A stretch of 6,394 nucleotides of DNA from Hyphomonadaceae bacterium (GTDB taxonomy: Bacteria; Pseudomonadota; Alphaproteobacteria; Caulobacterales; Aquidulcibacteraceae): NCBI GenBank assembly GCA_003526465.1, contig DPWD01000088.1, positions 1-6,394 on the forward strand, read 5' to 3'. Shown one piece after another: positions 6,342 to 6,394 of this stretch. The notes under the pieces were generated by a model. That model did not search any database, had not been told where the DNA came from, and was given only the letters and a program-made list of their open reading frames with translations. Position numbers and translations under genes: made by a program. Within the stretch, counting starts at the first letter, position 1; each line of letters opens with the position of its first letter.

Positions 6342-6394
6342 AGCGATTTCGGCGACAATTGAGTCAAGTCATTTGAGCGACCCGAGACACAGGT

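Larger units (their letters stand above)
6074..6394. other. Non-genic 3' flank with inverted repeats
   Basis: I see no supported gene in these 321 bases. CGCCCGC at 6078-6084 and GCGGGGCG at 6096-6103 can pair with one bulge just after the membrane-protein stop. This could stop transcription, although there is no T-run. From about 6215 the base composition becomes richer in A and T, as in a promoter region for a gene to the right. The stretch holds two further inverted repeats listed separately. A minus-strand frame from 6367 to 6008 overlaps the end of the membrane-protein gene, has no clear ribosome binding site and has shadow-like composition, so I left it out. Confidence 0.5.

Noticed and set aside
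6008..6367. A 119-residue minus-strand frame at the right end
   Set aside because: It overlaps the end of the membrane-protein gene, has shadow-like Arg/Pro-rich composition and no ribosome binding site.
6359..6377. FNR/FixK-type binding site
   Set aside because: The palindrome TTGAGTCAA has a 1-base centre. The FNR/FixK site needs TTGA and TCAA separated by about six bases, which is not present.

Overview
The window is about 6.4 kb of GC-rich bacterial chromosome. Codon use and protein style fit an alphaproteobacterium. A serine-cycle methylotroph or methanotroph of the Hyphomicrobiales (Beijerinckiaceae/Methylocystaceae type) is my best guess. That guess rests mainly on the divergent phosphoenolpyruvate (PEP) carboxylase and is inference. 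No rRNA, tRNA, CRISPR array or complete insertion sequence was seen.

Layout. Positions 1-114 carry no gene I can support. A short alanine-rich helical, phasin-like protein runs on the minus strand (555 to 115). A divergent intergenic region of about 260 bp separates it from a ROK-family sugar kinase, most like fructokinase (820-1707, plus). Next come the wrecked remains of an Entner-Doudoroff gene pair. The first is the 3' half of a glucokinase gene (glk) broken by several frameshifts (about 1780-2164). The second, overlapping it by ATGA, is a stub of a KDPG aldolase gene (eda) that keeps only about its first 12 codons (2161 to about 2196, stop at 2232). An intact, large, divergent PEP carboxylase homologue starts inside that debris (2219-5062). 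After a 156 bp spacer comes a polytopic membrane protein of unknown function (5219-6073). The last 321 bp hold inverted repeats but no gene.

How it fits together. The live genes handle sugar phosphorylation (ROK kinase) and C3+C1 carboxylation (PEP carboxylase). The PEP carboxylase would feed oxaloacetate to the serine cycle or refill the TCA cycle. The dead genes are consecutive parts of a former glucokinase-KDPG aldolase operon. The region looks like a place where sugar catabolism by the Entner-Doudoroff route was lost, with a deletion or rearrangement joining the start of eda to PEP carboxylase. The most interesting points are the glk/eda relics, the PEP carboxylase start with no visible ribosome binding site at that junction, and the altered active-site motifs of the carboxylase.
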